From Lysobacterales bacterium (GTDB taxonomy: Bacteria; Pseudomonadota; Gammaproteobacteria; Xanthomonadales; Xanthomonadaceae): a stretch of 64,000 nt of DNA. Shown in pieces: positions 46,077 through 55,220 of the stretch. Each line of letters starts with the position of its first letter. The first letter of the stretch is position 1. The DNA lies in contig JADCRD010000001.1 in the NCBI GenBank assembly GCA_014946745.1, positions 1,858,427-1,922,426 of the forward strand. The letters are read 5' to 3'. The notes under the pieces are model-generated. The model was not told the DNA's origin, ran no database searches, and saw only the letters and a list, made by a program, of their open reading frames with translations. A program made the position numbers and the translations under genes.

Positions 46077-46820
46077 CTACAGCCCGAGGCCGAGCCAGAG
46101 GCCAGCGGCGACGAGGGTGGCGACTTCGACCCGCTCGATGAGTGAGCCCGCCGCATCGCCGGTGAAGCCGTCGAGCCGACGCAGGCAGTCGCGGCGCCAG
46201 AGCAGAAAAATGGCCAGGCCGACAGCGAGCACGACGAGCCCCAGCAGACCCGAGAGCAGACAGAGCGCGCCCAGCAGCGCCAGCGACAGCCGCGTGGCGG
46301 CAGCCGGCGCGCGGCTCAGCGCTTCGCCAAGCCCGCCGGGTCGCACGTAGGGCGTGCTGAGGAACAGCAGCACCGCGGCGGCCCGACCCAGCGCCGGCAG
46401 CAGCCACAGCCAGGTCCAGGCCTGTGCGGGCAGGGCCGCGAGCGCGGCGAACTTCAGCAGCAGTACCAGGCCAATCGCCACCACGCCCATCGGGCCGGCC
46501 GCCGGATCCTTGAGGATGCGCAGGGTGCGCTCGCGATCGGCGTGTCCGCCCGCCCACGCATCCGCGCAGTCGGCGAGGCCATCGAGGTGCAGGCCGCCGC
46601 TGATCCAGACCCAGAGCGCCAACAGCAGCGCCGCGCGCAGCAGATCCGGAAGGCCGAGCGCCGACGCAGCGACATGCGCCGCCGCCAGAAGGCCGCCAAT
46701 GAGCGCGCCCACCCAGGGGTAGAACACCAGCGCACGGGCCTGGGCCGCGCGATCCGCGAAGTCGAGCGATGGCGTCGGCAGCCGGGTGAGAAACGCCAGC
46801 GCGAACCAGAATCCGCTCAT
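46077..46820 (-). CDS. cobS: Adenosylcobinamide-GDP ribazoletransferase
   Basis: 247-residue membrane enzyme. FLTRLPTP at the N-terminus and [18 protein letters not shown] with its acidic cluster are the conserved CobS segments; [20 protein letters not shown] follows, and several hydrophobic helices fill the rest. It joins adenosylcobinamide-GDP to alpha-ribazole (or its phosphate), the last assembly step of cobalamin. It overlaps cobC by 4 bp (ATGA) and is the final gene of the B12 operon. Confidence 0.93.
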   Translation of the reverse strand: MSGFWFALAFLTRLPTPSLDFADRAAQARALVFYPWVGALIGGLLAAAHVAASALGLPDLLRAALLLALWVWISGGLHLDGLADCADAWAGGHADRERTLRILKDPAAGPMGVVAIGLVLLLKFAALAALPAQAWTWLWLLPALGRAAAVLLFLSTPYVRPGGLGEALSRAPAAATRLSLALLGALCLLSGLLGLVVLAVGLAIFLLWRRDCLRRLDGFTGDAAGSLIERVEVATLVAAGLWLGLGL

Positions 46821-47380
46821 GCCTCGGCCCGTGCGTCCACGTTCAAGTGATCCATTCGAACCCGCATCAGCCGCGCATGCGGCACCTCGATCTCGCTGAT
46901 CCGCGTCAGCGGCCAGCCGCGCTGCCGACACTGAACGATGCGCATGAAGCCACCGTGCGTCACCGCCAGCACGCGCTGGGTGGGAAACTCCGAGGCCAGA
47001 CGCTGCAGCACGGCGAGCACCCGAGAGTCGAAGTCGGCCAAGGCTTCGGCCGCGGGGGGCGGGTAGCGTTCGGGATCGGCCCAGAAGCGCCCCAGCGCCT
47101 CCGCCTCGCGCGCATGCAGCTCGGCCGGCGTGCGCCCGGTCCACTCGCCGAAGTCGTACTCGATCAGCTCAGGCTCGACGCCGAAAGGCACCCCGAGCCG
47201 GGACGCCAGTGACTCGGCGAAGCGCCGACAGCGCTGCAGCGGCGAGCTGAGCACGCGCTGCCAGTAGCGGCCGGCGACAGCGGCCTCCATCTGCACCCAG
47301 CCCAGCGGGCTCAGGGCGTCGTCGAGCCGACCCCGAAAGCCGGTCTGGCCGGTATCACCATGGCGCAGCAGCTCAAGCAT
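46817..47380 (-). CDS. cobC: Alpha-ribazole phosphatase (histidine phosphatase family)
   Basis: 187 residues. LLRHGDT with catalytic H7, [28 protein letters not shown] and [10 protein letters not shown] form the histidine-phosphatase active site. In this operon it should remove phosphate from alpha-ribazole 5'-phosphate or adenosylcobalamin 5'-phosphate. The start overlaps the end of cobT by 8 bp and its stop overlaps cobS by 4 bp. Without that context it could be any phosphoglycerate-mutase-like phosphatase. Confidence 0.87.
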   Translation of the reverse strand: MLELLRHGDTGQTGFRGRLDDALSPLGWVQMEAAVAGRYWQRVLSSPLQRCRRFAESLASRLGVPFGVEPELIEYDFGEWTGRTPAELHAREAEALGRFWADPERYPPPAAEALADFDSRVLAVLQRLASEFPTQRVLAVTHGGFMRIVQCRQRGWPLTRISEIEVPHARLMRVRMDHLNVDARAEA

Positions 47381-48422
47381 GCGCCGCCTCGCTGACGCCG
47401 GCTTCGGCGAAGGTCGCCATGCCGGCGTGGAGTTCGCAGGCCAGTCGCAGCAGCGGCACGGCGACCGCCGCGCCGCTGGCTTCGCCCAAGCGCAGGCCGA
47501 GATCGAGCAGAGGCTTCGCATGCAGCGCCTGCAGCAGACGGGCGTGGCCCTGCTCCTCCGAGCAGTGCGCGAACAGCAGCCAGGGCCGCACTTCCGAATT
47601 CAGATGCACGGCGCACAGCGCCGCCGCGGTCGCGATGAAGCCATCCACCAGCACCGGCAGGCCCGCCCGTGCCGCGGCGATATAGGCACCACAAAGCGCG
47701 GCGAGCTCGAAGCCGGCGAATGCGCGGAGTATCTCCACCGGCGTGCGCGCCTGCGCATGCCGCAGCAGGGCGCGGCGCAACAGCGCGCGCTTGCGCTCCA
47801 GCCCGGCCGAATCGAGTCCGGTGCCGCGGCCGGCGAGGTTCTCCGGCGACTCGCGCAGCAGGGCGCAGGCCAAGGCCGCAGCCGAGCTGCTGTTGCCGAT
47901 GCCCATCTCGCCGCCGAGGTACAGCTCGGCACCTGCAGCCCTGGCGCGCGCCACGCTGGCCGCACCTTCGGCCAGGGCGCGCAGCAGCTGGGCTTCGCCG
48001 AGTGCAGGTGCGACCAGAAAGTTCGCCGTGCTGGGCGCGAGACGCACGCGCCGCACCCCGGGCAGCTCGCCGGGGTCGTTCACCGTGCCGAGATCGACGA
48101 CCTCCAGCTCAGCGCCCAGCGCCCGTGCCAGCACGCTGATCGCGGCGCCGCCGCGGGCGAAGTTGCGCAGCATCTCGCCGGTTACAACCTGCGGATACGC
48201 CGATACGCCCTCGGCGGCGATGCCGTGGTCGCCAGCGAAGACCGCGATCCAGACCCGATCGACGCGCGGCAGCGCGCGCGCCTGCAGGGCCGCGAGTTCG
48301 ATCGCTGTCGACTCCAGCCGCCCCAGCGCGCCGGCGGGCTTGGTCAGCTCGCGCTGACGCGCCTGCGCTGCATTCGAGGCGGTGCGATCGGGCTGCGCGC
48401 AGGCGCCATGCCACCAGCTCAT
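47373..48422 (-). CDS. cobT: Nicotinate-nucleotide:dimethylbenzimidazole phosphoribosyltransferase
   Basis: 349 residues, typical length. [10 protein letters not shown] near the N-terminus, [35 protein letters not shown] and [13 protein letters not shown], with the general base E314, are CobT signatures. It makes alpha-ribazole phosphate from nicotinate mononucleotide and 5,6-dimethylbenzimidazole, activating the lower ligand. It overlaps cobU by 4 bp upstream and cobC by 8 bp downstream. Confidence 0.95.
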   Translation of the reverse strand: MSWWHGACAQPDRTASNAAQARQRELTKPAGALGRLESTAIELAALQARALPRVDRVWIAVFAGDHGIAAEGVSAYPQVVTGEMLRNFARGGAAISVLARALGAELEVVDLGTVNDPGELPGVRRVRLAPSTANFLVAPALGEAQLLRALAEGAASVARARAAGAELYLGGEMGIGNSSSAAALACALLRESPENLAGRGTGLDSAGLERKRALLRRALLRHAQARTPVEILRAFAGFELAALCGAYIAAARAGLPVLVDGFIATAAALCAVHLNSEVRPWLLFAHCSEEQGHARLLQALHAKPLLDLGLRLGEASGAAVAVPLLRLACELHAGMATFAEAGVSEAAHA

Positions 48423-48967
48423 CGCAGCGCCCCCTTCAGCGCCAGCGGCAAGCCCGCGGCGACGAACACGACGCGCCCGCTCTGCGCGGCCAGCGCCTGA
48501 TGCAGACGACCGCTCTCATCCACGAATCGTCGCGAGATTGCCCCCATCGGCACCACGCCGAGGCCGACCTCGTTGCTGACCAGCAGCACCTCGCCCGGCA
48601 AGGCGGGCAGCACGTCCAACAGTTCGGCGCGTTCAGCCTGCCAGCCCAACTCGCCCTCTTCGAACAGCAGGTTCGACACCCACAGGGTCAGACAGTCGAC
48701 CAGTAGGCAACGCTCGGGTGCCGCTTCTTCGCGCAGCGCCGACGCCAGGCCGCGAGCGCACTCGCGCGTGCGCCAGTGCGCAGGCCGGCGTTCGCGGTGA
48801 TGGGCGATGCGCGCTGCCATCTCGCCGTCACCGGCCGTTGCCGTGGCGAGATAGGTGACCTGCAGCCCCGATTCCAGCGCCAGCCGCTCGGCGTAGGCGC
48901 TCTTGCCCGAACGCGCGCCGCCGAGAATCAAGCTGCAGCGGGGGGCTTCCCTCACGTTGCCAGGCAT
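48419..48967 (-). CDS. cobU: Bifunctional adenosylcobinamide kinase/guanylyltransferase
   Basis: 182 residues. The P-loop GGARSGKS (16-23) near the N-terminus, [20 protein letters not shown] with the guanylylated-His region, [11 protein letters not shown] and [10 protein letters not shown] are CobU/CobP signatures. It phosphorylates adenosylcobinamide and transfers GMP from GTP. ATG at 48967 has AAGGAG five bases upstream, and that ribosome binding site overlaps the stop codon of cobB. A GTG two codons earlier is the alternative. Confidence 0.94.
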   Translation of the reverse strand: MPGNVREAPRCSLILGGARSGKSAYAERLALESGLQVTYLATATAGDGEMAARIAHHRERRPAHWRTRECARGLASALREEAAPERCLLVDCLTLWVSNLLFEEGELGWQAERAELLDVLPALPGEVLLVSNEVGLGVVPMGAISRRFVDESGRLHQALAAQSGRVVFVAAGLPLALKGALR

Positions 48968-48969
48968 GT

Positions 48970-50262
48970 TCACTCCTTGAACAGGGCGCAGGCCGCGCCG
49001 GGATTGGATGGAAAATAGAGGTGCACAAAGCTCGCCGTCAGACGCCGCCGCCGGTACACGGGCTCGGCAGTCGGCGCGCCGTTGGGATCAAGCGCGTGGG
49101 CGATCGGCGTGAGCCCGATGTCGGCGCGGGCAAAGTGGAAGCTGTGCCCGCGCAGCCGGCCTTCCGGCAGGTCGACCTGCTGCAGCCCAAGCCCGGCCGG
49201 TCGATTGCCGAGGCGCGCGGTGCCGGGAATCAGCCCCGCCAGCGTGGCGCCCTGCCCTGCGCCATTTTCCAGACGCGTGAGCAGTGCCAGCAGGCCGCCG
49301 CATTCGGCCAGCAGCGGTCGATCGGCTTCGACATGCGCGTTCAGCGCGGCCCACAGGTCCGTGCGTATCGTCAGGGCTTCGAGATGCAGCTCCGGATAAC
49401 CGCCGGGCAGCCAGACCGCATCGCAGTCGGGCAGCGCATCCCCCGCCAGCGGCGAGAAGTCGATCAGCTCGGCGCCCGCAGCGCGCAGAAGGTCGCGATT
49501 GGCGGCGTACGCGAAGCAGAAGGCCGCATCCGCGGCGACCGCGATGCGCCGCCCGCGCAGCTGTGGCGGCAGCGGTTCGACCGCTGCGGGCTCGAAGCGC
49601 ACGGGGGCCGGCAGCGCAGGCAGCCCCTCGGCACACAGGGCATCGGCCAGCGCATCGATGCGGGCGTCGAGGTCGTCGATTTCGGCGGCCGGCAGCAGGC
49701 CCAGATGCCGCTCGGGCAGCCGTCCCGCCGCGCATTCGGGCAGCACGCCGCAGAGCGGGATCTCTGCGGGCAGGCTTTGGCGCAGCAGCCGCGCATGCCA
49801 GGCGCTGGCCACGCGCACCGCCGCCACGCCGGCGAAATCGAGAGCCGGGCGATAGCGCGCCAAGCCCAGCGCGATCGCGCCAAAGGTCTGGGCCAGCGCA
49901 TTGGCATCGATCACGGCGAGCACCGGCAGCCCGAGCGTCTGCGCCAGATCCGCCGCTGAGGGCGTGCCGTCGAACAGGCCCATCATGCCTTCCACCAGGA
50001 TGAAGTCGGCCTCGCCTGCCGCGGCATACAGCTGCGCGCGCACCTCGCGCTCGCCCCCCATCCACAGATCGAGATTGCCCACCGGCGCGCCGCTGGCGCG
50101 AGCGAGCAGCTGCGGATCGAGGAAGTCCGGGCCGGTCTTGAACACGCGCACGCGGCGTCCCTGGCGCCGGTGTGCGCGCGCCAGTGCGGCTGTGAAGCTG
50201 GTCTTGCCCTGGCCGGACGCTGGCGCTGCGATCAGCAGCGCCGGACACTGCCGCGGACTCAC
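48970..50262 (-). CDS. cobB: Cobyrinate a,c-diamide synthase
   Basis: 430 residues. N-terminal P-loop APASGQGKTSFTAALARAHR, FKTGPDFLDPQLLARASG and the C-terminal glutamine amidotransferase nucleophile C321 in LLAECGGLLALL, with the late HSFHFARAD His, identify the CobB/CbiA family. It amidates the a and c side chains of cobyrinate using ATP and glutamine. No corrin-ring biosynthesis genes are present in the window, so its role here may be remodelling incomplete corrinoids. GTG start; it overlaps the btuM-like gene by 4 bp (GTGA). Confidence 0.93.
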   Translation of the reverse strand: MSPRQCPALLIAAPASGQGKTSFTAALARAHRRQGRRVRVFKTGPDFLDPQLLARASGAPVGNLDLWMGGEREVRAQLYAAAGEADFILVEGMMGLFDGTPSAADLAQTLGLPVLAVIDANALAQTFGAIALGLARYRPALDFAGVAAVRVASAWHARLLRQSLPAEIPLCGVLPECAAGRLPERHLGLLPAAEIDDLDARIDALADALCAEGLPALPAPVRFEPAAVEPLPPQLRGRRIAVAADAAFCFAYAANRDLLRAAGAELIDFSPLAGDALPDCDAVWLPGGYPELHLEALTIRTDLWAALNAHVEADRPLLAECGGLLALLTRLENGAGQGATLAGLIPGTARLGNRPAGLGLQQVDLPEGRLRGHSFHFARADIGLTPIAHALDPNGAPTAEPVYRRRRLTASFVHLYFPSNPGAACALFKE

Positions 50263-50837
50263 GCCCGCGCCGCCAGGCCTCGTGCCTCACGCTGCAGCAG
50301 CCAGACCACGGCGAGGCCAAGCACGATCCAGGCGCTGCCGGTCAGCACGAAGCCCGGCGCGTAGCGCGCGAACTGCTCGGCGAATCCGAACAGGCTGAGC
50401 TCGCCGAACAGGCCGCTCAGCAGGTAGAAGGAGCCATTCGAGATCGCGAACGACAGCAGCGCAGCCAGACCACCCGCAGCGCTGGTCAGAACCAGCCCAC
50501 GCGCGTCGGCACACGTGCGTCCCGCCAGCCAGCGACCCGCAAACCACAGCAGGCCATAGGCCGGAATCAGGAAGCCGTAGGCCGGGCTCAGGCAGACGTG
50601 CAGCATGTCGGTGCGCGCGAACACCGCCACGTCGATGCCGAGTGCCAGCGCGATGAAACCGGTGAAGGCGAGCGGGCTGCGCAGCAGCAGGCCGCCGAGA
50701 AAGAACACCGCCATCGAGGCGTCACGCACGTGCAGCCACTGGCTGGCATCGGGCAGGCGGGTGAGCAGCATCCACAGCGCCAGCGCCGTCGCGGTGGGCA
50801 GGACGGGCCAGGTCCGGTCGATCAGGTTCGAGTGCAT
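50259..50837 (-). CDS. btuM: BtuM-like vitamin B12 transporter (solitary ECF-type S component)
   Basis: 192 residues with about six hydrophobic helices. Size, location between btuB and cobB, and a single conserved-looking cysteine, C82 in LHVCLSPAYGF, resemble the BtuM proteins, where a Cys near position 80 ligates the cobalt of cobalamin and supports reductive decyanation. It would carry B12 across the inner membrane; no BtuCD/F genes are nearby. The ATG at 50837 with GGAG upstream places C82 at the expected position. The assignment rests on context and topology more than on strong sequence motifs. Confidence 0.72.
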   Translation of the reverse strand: MHSNLIDRTWPVLPTATALALWMLLTRLPDASQWLHVRDASMAVFFLGGLLLRSPLAFTGFIALALGIDVAVFARTDMLHVCLSPAYGFLIPAYGLLWFAGRWLAGRTCADARGLVLTSAAGGLAALLSFAISNGSFYLLSGLFGELSLFGFAEQFARYAPGFVLTGSAWIVLGLAVVWLLQREARGLAARA

Positions 50838-50917
50838 TGCAGGCTCCGCATCGCGTTGGAAGTCGAATCCGCGCGGCAGCGCAGGCAGGCGCTGCCGCGC
50901 GGGGTGCAAGCCGCGCC

Positions 50918-52750
50918 TCAGCGCGGGCTGTAGCGCAGGCCGAGCATCCAGGTGCGGCCGGGCTGGTTATAGAAGGCCGCGGTCTCGTACTGGCGATCGA
51001 GCAGGTTGTTGCCCGAAAGCTGCAGGCTCCAATCGGCAGTCAGCGACCAAGCGACGCGCAGATCGAGCGTCGCGTAGCCCGGCAGGCGGGTGAAGTTGCC
51101 CAGATCGTCGTAGCGTGCGCTCGCCGCGAACACGCTGGCGCCCAGGCTGAAGCGTCCATAGCGGCGGTCGGCATCGATCTGCGCTGAACGCGGCGGTCGG
51201 CGCGGCAGCTCCTTGCCCTGGGCCGAACCCGCGCTGACGTTGCGCGCATCCAGCACCGTGGCGCTCGCCCGCAGCTGGGTTGCGGCAATCTCGCCCTCGG
51301 CGCTCAGCTCCAGGCCGTCGATGCGCGCGCGGTTGATGTTGACCGGAACGAATTCGACCGGGTCGAAGGCGATCAGCTGGTCGACGTCGGTGCGGAACAG
51401 GGACACCGCCCAGCCGCCCCACGCGGGGCTGCCGCGCAGGCCGAGTTCCAGGCTCTTGGATGTCTCGGGCGCAAGGTTCGGGTTGCCGAAACCGGGGAAA
51501 TAGAGATCGTTGAAACTCGGCGCGCGAAACGCTGTGCCGGCGCTGGCGGTGAGCCGCAGGCTGTCGCTGAAACTCCAGCCCCAGAGCAGGCTGCCGGTGG
51601 TCTCGTTGCCGAACTGGCTGTCGTCATCGCGGCGCCCCGCCAGCTGCAGCGAGGCATCTCCCACGGTCTGCTGCCACTGCGCGAACACCGCTTTCTGGGT
51701 GCGCGCCTTGACCACGTAGTTGGTGGTGCTGGTCACTTCGTCGCGGTGCCAGTCGAAGCCGGAGCTCAACAGACCGCCGCCCAGCGTGAGATCCGCCTGT
51801 ACACCGCCACTGTCGCGTTCGGTATCGAAGCTGCTGCGGTAGCGGCCCTCCAGAAAATTGTCGGCAAGGTCGGCATTGCGCCCGAGCCGGAAGGCCAGCG
51901 CCAGGCGCTCGCTGGGGTTCAGATCCAGCCTGGCGCCATAGACCTGCTGACTGCCCTCCATCTCATTGGTGAAGCTGCCGTCGAACTCGGTTTCGAAGTC
52001 GGCGCGCAGCGCGCGCAGCTCCAAAGCGGCAGCCGGCGAGAAACGCCAGCCGCCGGCCAGCTGCAGGCTGCGATTGGTGTTGCCGTCGGCGTCGGGCTCA
52101 GTGGTGAAGCAGCCGCCGCTGTTCGAGCCGCGACAGGCGTTGAAGCCGTCGGTCTCGTCGATCGCGGCATTGACCCGATACCAGCCGCGCTCGCTTCGCG
52201 CATCGAGCCCCGCGCTGCCGCGCGCCGTGCCGTGGGTTCCGCCGGCGACGTAGCCACTGGCCCGCAACTCGCCCTGCGCCTCACGGGTGAAGATCTGGAT
52301 CACGCCGCCCAGCGCGTCGGAGCCATAGAGGCTGGAGAACGGGCCGCGCACGATCTCGATGCGTTCGATCTGCTCCAGCGGAAGATCCTGGAAGGCCGGC
52401 GTGCCGGTGGTCGCGGAGCCCACGCGCACGCCGTCGATCAGCAGCAGCACATGCCGCGCCTCGGTGCCACGGAGGAACACGCCGCTGGCCTTGCCGGCGC
52501 CGCCGTTGTTGCTGAGCGCAAGCCCGGGCACGCCGCGCAGCAGATCCAGCAGGCTCGGCGCCTGCAGCCGCTCGATGTCGGCGCGATCGAAGACGGTGAT
52601 GGATGCCAGCGCGGCATCCTGGGTCTGCGGCGTGCGGCTGCCGGTGACCACGATGCGATCCAGCGCCTTGGCGGCAGGCTGTGCGAACGCGGGAAAGGCG
52701 GAAGCGAGTGCGGCCGCCAGCAGGGCGGGACGCAGGGGAAGAGGGTGCAT
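50918..52750 (-). CDS. btuB: TonB-dependent vitamin B12 receptor
   Basis: 610 residues. The signal peptide ends near AFPAFAQ (~23). The TonB box region is DRIVVTGSRTPQ. The plug domain has LDLLRGVPGLALSNNGG, VFLRGTEARHVLLLIDGVRV and IERIEIVRGPFSSLYGSDA. A 22-strand-type barrel follows, ending in an aromatic-rich strand (RTWMLGLRYSPR). It imports cobalamin through the outer membrane. GGAGA precedes ATG, and the gene lies directly behind a cobalamin riboswitch. It is the first gene of the B12 operon. Confidence 0.95.
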   Translation of the reverse strand: MHPLPLRPALLAAALASAFPAFAQPAAKALDRIVVTGSRTPQTQDAALASITVFDRADIERLQAPSLLDLLRGVPGLALSNNGGAGKASGVFLRGTEARHVLLLIDGVRVGSATTGTPAFQDLPLEQIERIEIVRGPFSSLYGSDALGGVIQIFTREAQGELRASGYVAGGTHGTARGSAGLDARSERGWYRVNAAIDETDGFNACRGSNSGGCFTTEPDADGNTNRSLQLAGGWRFSPAAALELRALRADFETEFDGSFTNEMEGSQQVYGARLDLNPSERLALAFRLGRNADLADNFLEGRYRSSFDTERDSGGVQADLTLGGGLLSSGFDWHRDEVTSTTNYVVKARTQKAVFAQWQQTVGDASLQLAGRRDDDSQFGNETTGSLLWGWSFSDSLRLTASAGTAFRAPSFNDLYFPGFGNPNLAPETSKSLELGLRGSPAWGGWAVSLFRTDVDQLIAFDPVEFVPVNINRARIDGLELSAEGEIAATQLRASATVLDARNVSAGSAQGKELPRRPPRSAQIDADRRYGRFSLGASVFAASARYDDLGNFTRLPGYATLDLRVAWSLTADWSLQLSGNNLLDRQYETAAFYNQPGRTWMLGLRYSPR

Positions 52751-52901
52751 CGATGTCTCCTGTCCGCGCCGACCCGCGCGGACGATGGGTGCTTGGGCAC
52801 CCGACACGCGGAAACGAAGGAGACCTGCAGGCAGGCGCCCGGCATGAGCGCGGACGCACACCCCAAGGCTGCGCCCTCCGCGCGCCGGGAATGATCCCCA
52901 T

Positions 52902-53098
52902 GGCCGGTCTCCGGGCTCGCGAGCCAAGGCGGAACCTGTGCTCAGGTTCCGCGTTCGATCCAGGCACCTTCCCATGCACGAGGCACAGTGGCGTTCGCCC
53001 GAACCGGGGGCGCGCGTGATGCGCACACCGGCTCGCCTACCGTTGCGGGGGCAGCTCCAGACTTGCGGCAAGTTCACCGCGCACTGGCTTCCCGTTTA
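52902..53098 (-). promoter_or_regulatory. Cobalamin (B12) riboswitch
   Basis: On the minus strand the leader reads ...ACGGGAAGCCAGTGCG, GAGCTGCCCCCGCAACGGTA, then the B12 box AACGCCACTGTGCC, CATGGGAAGGTG, and a closing GAGCCCGGAGACCGGCC. These are the conserved elements of the cobalamin riboswitch in order. Adenosylcobalamin binding should shut off the operon. A strong stem, CGGAACCTGAG-CAC-AGGTTCCG, lies between the B12 box and the closing element. Confidence 0.95.
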
Positions 53099-53272
53099 AA
53101 CCGCGGACGCTGCGTCGAGCGCTGCGCGGTCACCGTGGGGCGGCGCGGATGCTAACAGAAGCTTCACTCCGTCACCAAGCGCGCCGGAGGCAGAGTCCGG
53201 GTCTAGCGCCCAACGCAGCAGCGGCGACCCGAAGGCCGCCGCTGCTGTTCGCATCCGGTGCTGCAGCGTCGA

Positions 53273-54901
53273 TTACGGGAACTGACCGACCTGCTGCGAG
53301 ACATTGCTCGGCCACACGCCCAGTTCGGTCTGCACGTAGCTGCCGACCAGGTTCTGCAGCGTGGTGCTGCTGTACGGCGCGCCGGCCGTCGACCAGAACC
53401 AGTAGGCCCGCGGAGTCGGTGCCTGGGTGCCGAAGGAGCACTGGTAGTTGCGGGTCACCGCGGTGAGATAGGCGGAGCTGTCGACGTTGGCCCAGCTGTG
53501 ACTGTCGCCGCCATAGCCTCGGCCATAGACCTTGGCCAGCGTGTCCAGCTCGAACAGATGGGTCTGGTTCGGCAACAGCGCGATGGGCGCGGCGTTGGCG
53601 GTGTCGAAGGCGGCATGCATGTCCTGGTGGTGGCTGCTGGGGCTGCCTTCGCGCTTCACCAGACCGAACAGCGCGGTGATGGTGTCGTTGACCAGATCAC
53701 CTTCAAGCAAGGTGCCGGCGGCCGAGCCGTCGGTTGCCACCACCAGCCCGACCTGGGCCGCCGTGGTCAGCACCTGGATGATCGCCTGGGAGCTCCAATT
53801 GCTGGAGGTGAAGCCCGAGACGGCCACGCCCTTCGAAAACAGCGTGGTCATCGGCGGTGCGCCCGGCGGATCGTACTTGAGCTGCGCCCAATCCGAAGAC
53901 ACCGCGCGCGCCTCCTTCGACCACGGACCGCCATAGTTCACCTGCTGCCCCACCCGGCTGCCGTAGGCGATGCGCACATCGAGATCACCGCGACAGGTGC
54001 CGGTGCCGCACTCCATGCCGCCCGGCTCACCGTTCTTCGTGCACAGCATGCGTACGCGCATGTGGCTGAAGTTGGTGCCCTTGATGCGGTCGACCTCCCA
54101 CACGTTGTGGCGGCTGCGGCGGTAGAAGTTGATGTCCTTGGAGGCGCCGCGCGCGTTCACCGAATAGTGCAGTTCGCGCCGCTTCTTCGGCACCGCGCCC
54201 CAGGAGCTGTTGTGGTTCTCGTTGATCTCGGTCTGCCAGGGCGAGGGCTGGTGCGGAAAGGTCAGCACGGTGGTGCAGATGCACACGCCCTTGGGCCGCA
54301 CCTCCCAAGACCCCACCAGACGACGCGCTTCCATCGCAAGCGCGTCATCGCCGAGCGCGGCGACGTGATCAAGCAAGGCTTCACCGCGTCCCGCAGGACT
54401 GACGCCGCCGGCCTCGACGGCGGCCATGACCTGCGGGAACTCGCGTGCGGCCACCTCAGCGAAGCGCAGTCTGGCCGCGGCAAGCCCGGCCTCGGCCTGC
54501 AGCGCCTGCCAGTCGGCTTCACGCGCCGACATCAGCCAGGCGACCAGTTCGGCGTCGTCCATGCGATCGGCGGGCAGCTCGCGGCTGATCTCGGCGAAGG
54601 CGGTGGGGTACTGCGCCGCGAGGTGTGCCGCCAAGCCATTACGGTAATGCCGGGCCAGAAGCTGGGCGTAGCGCTGGATCACCTCCGGATGCCGCTCAAG
54701 CGCCGCAGCTTCCAGCGTATCCAGCGGATCGGACCAGCCCTCGATGGCATCCATCAGATCGGCCGAGATGATGCGCTGGCCCTGGTCACCGGCCTCGGGG
54801 TCGGTCTGGGCAAACGCGGGCGGCAGAATGAGCAAGGCGAGCAGACCCGCCGTCACAAAGGCGCGGGCGGGTGCAGATCGGTGGGGGCGAGCGTAAGGCA
54901 T
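53273..54901 (-). CDS. Secreted protein of unknown function
   Basis: 542 residues with a signal peptide (LLALLILPPAFAQ, cleavage ~31). The first third is helical and Ala/Glu/Leu-rich (LEAAALERHPEVIQRYAQLL). The remainder is beta-like, with RRELHYSVNARGASKDINFY, WEVDRIKGTNFSHMRVRMLC and several Cys (CICTT, CTKNGEPGGMECGTGTC) that could form disulfides. GGAGA nine bases before ATG supports the start. It is single, convergent with nothing, and upstream of the riboswitch region. No known domain recognised; possibly an exported structural or enzyme-inhibitor protein, but this is not supported. Confidence 0.7.
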   Translation of the reverse strand: MPYARPHRSAPARAFVTAGLLALLILPPAFAQTDPEAGDQGQRIISADLMDAIEGWSDPLDTLEAAALERHPEVIQRYAQLLARHYRNGLAAHLAAQYPTAFAEISRELPADRMDDAELVAWLMSAREADWQALQAEAGLAAARLRFAEVAAREFPQVMAAVEAGGVSPAGRGEALLDHVAALGDDALAMEARRLVGSWEVRPKGVCICTTVLTFPHQPSPWQTEINENHNSSWGAVPKKRRELHYSVNARGASKDINFYRRSRHNVWEVDRIKGTNFSHMRVRMLCTKNGEPGGMECGTGTCRGDLDVRIAYGSRVGQQVNYGGPWSKEARAVSSDWAQLKYDPPGAPPMTTLFSKGVAVSGFTSSNWSSQAIIQVLTTAAQVGLVVATDGSAAGTLLEGDLVNDTITALFGLVKREGSPSSHHQDMHAAFDTANAAPIALLPNQTHLFELDTLAKVYGRGYGGDSHSWANVDSSAYLTAVTRNYQCSFGTQAPTPRAYWFWSTAGAPYSSTTLQNLVGSYVQTELGVWPSNVSQQVGQFP

Positions 54902-55220
54902 GGCAGGTCTCCATGAGGGGCATCAGTCCCGGCTGCCTGCCGTGGGCAGGAGCGAGGGCTGCGGAATCGCAGCGCCGTCGACCCTAGGAGCGCACCCGAG
55001 GGCCGCCAAGGAAGATCACGGGAAGATGAGGGGAAGCCGAAGCCGACGTACCGCGCTTGGGCCCGCAGCTTCCGCAGCGTCCACGGGTGTCCCGCGCGGA
55101 TGTGATCGGAACCACACCAGGTGCTATACCGGCGGGCGCCGAGCGTCTGCGCACCAGCCACGAGCGAGCTCACCGCGGGCGGCACGCGGCATGCGCAGGT
55201 AGAAGGGCCGATAATGCGAC
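54902..55220. other. Divergent intergenic region
   Basis: 319 bp between the secreted-protein gene (minus) and the MFS gene (plus). A TGCTATACC at ~55123-55130 is a possible extended -10 for the MFS gene. No other element recognised. Confidence 0.4.

Noticed and set aside
53258..54916. Plus-strand open frame of 552 codons opposite the secreted protein
   Set aside because: Both strands are open. The minus frame has a signal peptide, ribosome binding site and balanced composition; the plus frame is Arg/His/Gly-rich with none of these.
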